This document shows positions 6,245 through 7,195 of a stretch of DNA of 7,195 nucleotides, one piece after another. Source of the stretch: Akkermansiaceae bacterium (GTDB taxonomy: Bacteria; Verrucomicrobiota; Verrucomicrobiia; Verrucomicrobiales; Akkermansiaceae); NCBI GenBank assembly GCA_029288115.1, contig JARFPV010000027.1, positions 1 to 7,195 of the forward strand. The letters run 5' to 3'. A program made the translations under genes and the position numbers. Numbering within the stretch: the first letter of the stretch is position 1; every line of letters starts with the position of its first letter. The notes under the pieces were generated by a model, which saw nothing but the letters and a program-made list of their open reading frames with translations, had not been told where the DNA came from and did not search any database.

Positions 6245-6850
6245 TTATAGGAAGGGATTGGTCGCCTTTTCACTACCGACGCTGGTTTCTGGTCCGTGCC
6301 CTGGAAATACGCGCGAATCCGCATCGAGGCTGAGGATTTTTTCTCGGATGCCATTTAGCAGCAAATCCATATCGCCTCCTGGTAAATCGGCTCGACCAAC
6401 TCCACCAGCAAACAAAGTATCGCCTGCGAAAACCAAATCGTCTGTTATAAAAACCAGACTGTCAGAGGCGTGTCCCGGGACGTGCTCAATCCGGAAATGC
6501 CAGCCCGCTACGTCAAGCTCCGTAGCATCACCTAGCACGTTACCCACTTCGTATGGTGTGATTTTCAATGGAATTCCAGATTGCTGGAGTAGAAGTTCCA
6601 AAGTCAGTTCCTTCGAATAGGCCGAATGCGCGTGGATACTCACCCCTTGGGTGGCCAATGCCGCGGCGTCCTCAATATGATCGTAATGCTGGTGAGTCAG
6701 TAACAGGTCACTCGGGGAAACGCCCAGAGACTCCAGCCAATTACATACTCCCAGTGGTGCGTCGATCAGGATGGCCTTGCCGTCTCGTTCGATGAGATAG
6801 CCATTTGTTTGCGCCATGCCACCTGTGTAAATGCGAATCCTCGTTTCCAT
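6245..6850 (-). CDS. Metallo-beta-lactamase-fold hydrolase, glyoxalase II-like (GloC/YcbL type)
   Basis: All seven residues of a dinuclear metal site are visible, numbered from ATG 6850: THQHYDH (52-58, His53/His55/Asp57/His58), HVPGHASDS (123-131, His127), FAGDTLFAGGVGRADL (141-156, Asp144) and FPGHGP (182-187, His185). This is the glyoxalase II branch, which hydrolyses S-D-lactoylglutathione or related thioesters to complete methylglyoxal detoxification. The protein is 201 aa and ends directly after GHGPETSVGSEKATNPFL. It therefore lacks the C-terminal substrate-binding helices of classical GloB and resembles E. coli YcbL/GloC, which ends the same way. An in-frame ATG at 6913 would add 21 basic residues (MKRVRFEKKSG...); I prefer 6850 because METRIRIYTGG fits the family's first strand, but the choice is uncertain. 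The gene is divergent from the plus-strand gene at 7014. The true substrate (lactoylglutathione or another thiol conjugate) is not shown. Confidence 0.9.
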   Translation of the reverse strand: METRIRIYTGGMAQTNGYLIERDGKAILIDAPLGVCNWLESLGVSPSDLLLTHQHYDHIEDAAALATQGVSIHAHSAYSKELTLELLLQQSGIPLKITPYEVGNVLGDATELDVAGWHFRIEHVPGHASDSLVFITDDLVFAGDTLFAGGVGRADLPGGDMDLLLNGIREKILSLDADSRVFPGHGPETSVGSEKATNPFL

Positions 6851-6915
6851 GCCGAGACTTTGCGCATGTTTCGCGTGCTCACCAGATTTTTTTTCAAACC
6901 TAACTCGTTTCATAT

Positions 6916-6925
6916 GAACATGTTC
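6916..6925. promoter_or_regulatory. Perfect 10-bp palindrome GAACATGTTC upstream of the MBL gene
   Basis: GAACATGTTC is fully self-complementary and directly adjoins a minus-strand TATAGA (6926-6931) that could be a -10 element for the MBL gene. No good -35 hexamer is found at 16-18 nt. A repressor could act here, but a palindrome this short can occur by chance. Confidence 0.25.
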
Positions 6926-6958
6926 TCTATAACACTAATCTTTTGAACACCTTTTTTG

Positions 6959-6987
6959 TTGACGCGTCGTCACCATTCATGCACAAT
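6959..6987 (+). promoter_or_regulatory. Candidate sigma70-type promoter for the truncated gene at 7014
   Basis: TTGACG (6959-6964, 5 of 6 to the -35 consensus) and CACAAT (6982-6987, 4 of 6 to the -10 consensus) are separated by exactly 17 nt. Transcription would start near 6994, about 20 nt ahead of ATG 7014. The intergenic position between divergent genes supports it; the weak -10 lowers confidence. Confidence 0.45.
6960..6972. promoter_or_regulatory. Dyad TGACG-CGT-CGTCA overlapping the candidate -35 element
   Basis: The 13-bp sequence TGACGCGTCGTCA has perfect 5-bp arms around a 3-bp centre and covers most of the predicted -35 hexamer. A regulator bound here would occlude polymerase on the plus-strand promoter. 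No specific regulator family can be named from the site alone. Confidence 0.3.
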
Positions 6988-7013
6988 GCTGAAAACCAAA
7001 ACAAACCATTGTC

Positions 7014-7121
7014 ATGAGCACAGCAACCGTTAAAAACACCCCAGTCAATTCCTCCGCAAGCAAATCCACCACCAAAACGGCTACTGCAGCCGCTAATGGG
7101 TCAACTGCCACACCTTCAGCT
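7014..7121 (+). CDS. 5'-partial gene fragment: Ser/Thr/Ala-rich N-terminus, cut by adapter sequence
   Basis: ATG 7014 opens a frame of 36 genuine codons, beginning MSTATVKNTPVNSSASKSTT and continuing through Lys-Thr-Ala-Thr-Ala-Ala-Ala-Asn-Gly to Pro-Ser-Ala. Composition is low-complexity, dominated by Ser, Thr, Ala, Asn and Lys. It has no hydrophobic segment, so it is not a signal peptide; it looks like a disordered N-terminal tail of a larger cytosolic or DNA-binding protein. From 7122 the frame runs into synthetic adapter and stops at a TGA (7140-7142), giving a false 42-residue product ending LSLIHI. The real gene continues beyond this contig. It has a plausible promoter (6959-6987) and an A/C-rich leader with no Shine-Dalgarno site. 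Function cannot be assigned. Confidence 0.6.
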
Positions 7122-7195
7122 CTGTCTCTTATACACATCTGACGCTGCCGACGAAGATTGTCTAGTGGGGGTGGGGGGGGTGGGGGGGGGGGGGG
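7122..7195 (+). other. Sequencing artefact: Nextera adapter, index and poly-G tail
   Basis: Bases 7122-7140 are exactly CTGTCTCTTATACACATCT, the engineered 19-bp Tn5 mosaic end used in Nextera libraries. GACGCTGCCGACGA (7141-7154) completes the reverse complement of the Nextera read-1 adapter. AGATTGTCTA (7155-7164) has the size of a 10-nt index. From 7165 the sequence is almost all G, as expected when a two-colour Illumina instrument reads past signal. This is not genomic DNA, and nothing to the right of 7121 should be annotated biologically. Confidence 0.98.

Noticed and set aside
6916..6925. LexA (SOS) box
   Set aside because: GAAC-N2-GTTC does not match the GAAC-N4-GTTC or CTG-N10-CAG spacing of known LexA sites.
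7122..7140. Possible natural Tn5/IS50 end
   Set aside because: The sequence is the hyperactive synthetic mosaic end, not the native outer or inside end, and it continues exactly into the Nextera adapter.
7165..7195. G-quadruplex or G-rich regulatory tract
   Set aside because: It directly follows adapter and index sequence and fits two-colour dark-cycle poly-G; it is not genomic.

Overview
The window is a 7.2 kb contig from a Gram-negative (diderm) bacterium. This follows from a complete LptD outer-membrane LPS-assembly barrel protein and a periplasmic-type Wzz-like domain. Base composition looks moderate by eye. No gene has a convincing Shine-Dalgarno site, and several starts sit behind A-rich or AT-rich leaders. 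That, with the small Wzz-like protein and the gene mix, makes me lean weakly towards Verrucomicrobiota or another PVC-group or Bacteroidetes-like lineage. I cannot prove the phylum from this sequence.

Layout. Bases 1-99 are non-coding and begin with two copies of a 15-bp tandem repeat. Two plus-strand genes follow: S-methyl-5'-thioadenosine phosphorylase (mtnP, 100-957) and a small single-pass membrane protein whose soluble part resembles a Wzz/chain-length-determinant domain (999-1442). They converge, with a 20-nt gap, on a block of six minus-strand genes. In transcription order these are a GloC/YcbL-type metallo-beta-lactamase-fold hydrolase (6850-6245), a DUF883/YqjD-like anchored helical protein (6017-5613), a YqjE-like two-TM protein (5475-5029), a YqjK-like small basic membrane protein (5050-4688, overlapping the previous gene), lptD (4582-2135) and an NfsB-like nitroreductase (2110-1463). 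A divergent intergenic region (6914-7013) carries a plausible sigma70-type promoter driving a plus-strand gene whose first 36 codons (7014-7121) are present.

The last 74 bases (7122-7195) are not genomic. They are the 19-bp Nextera mosaic end, the rest of the Nextera read-1 adapter, a probable 10-nt index, and a poly-G tail typical of two-colour Illumina chemistry. The last gene is therefore cut off artificially.

How the genes work together. Most are housekeeping or envelope/stress genes: methionine salvage (mtnP), LPS export to the outer leaflet (lptD), thioester detoxification (the MBL protein) and flavin reductase activity (the nitroreductase). The YqjD-YqjE-YqjK trio has the same order as in enterobacteria, where YqjD is a stationary-phase inner-membrane protein that binds ribosomes. 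Here the YqjD-like protein is built from clean 11-residue repeats resembling LEA group 3 motifs. I see no defence island, prophage, CRISPR array, IS element, tRNA or rRNA. The most interesting biology is the stand-alone mini-Wzz domain and the undecad-repeat YqjD-like protein. The most important practical observation is the adapter artefact at the right end.
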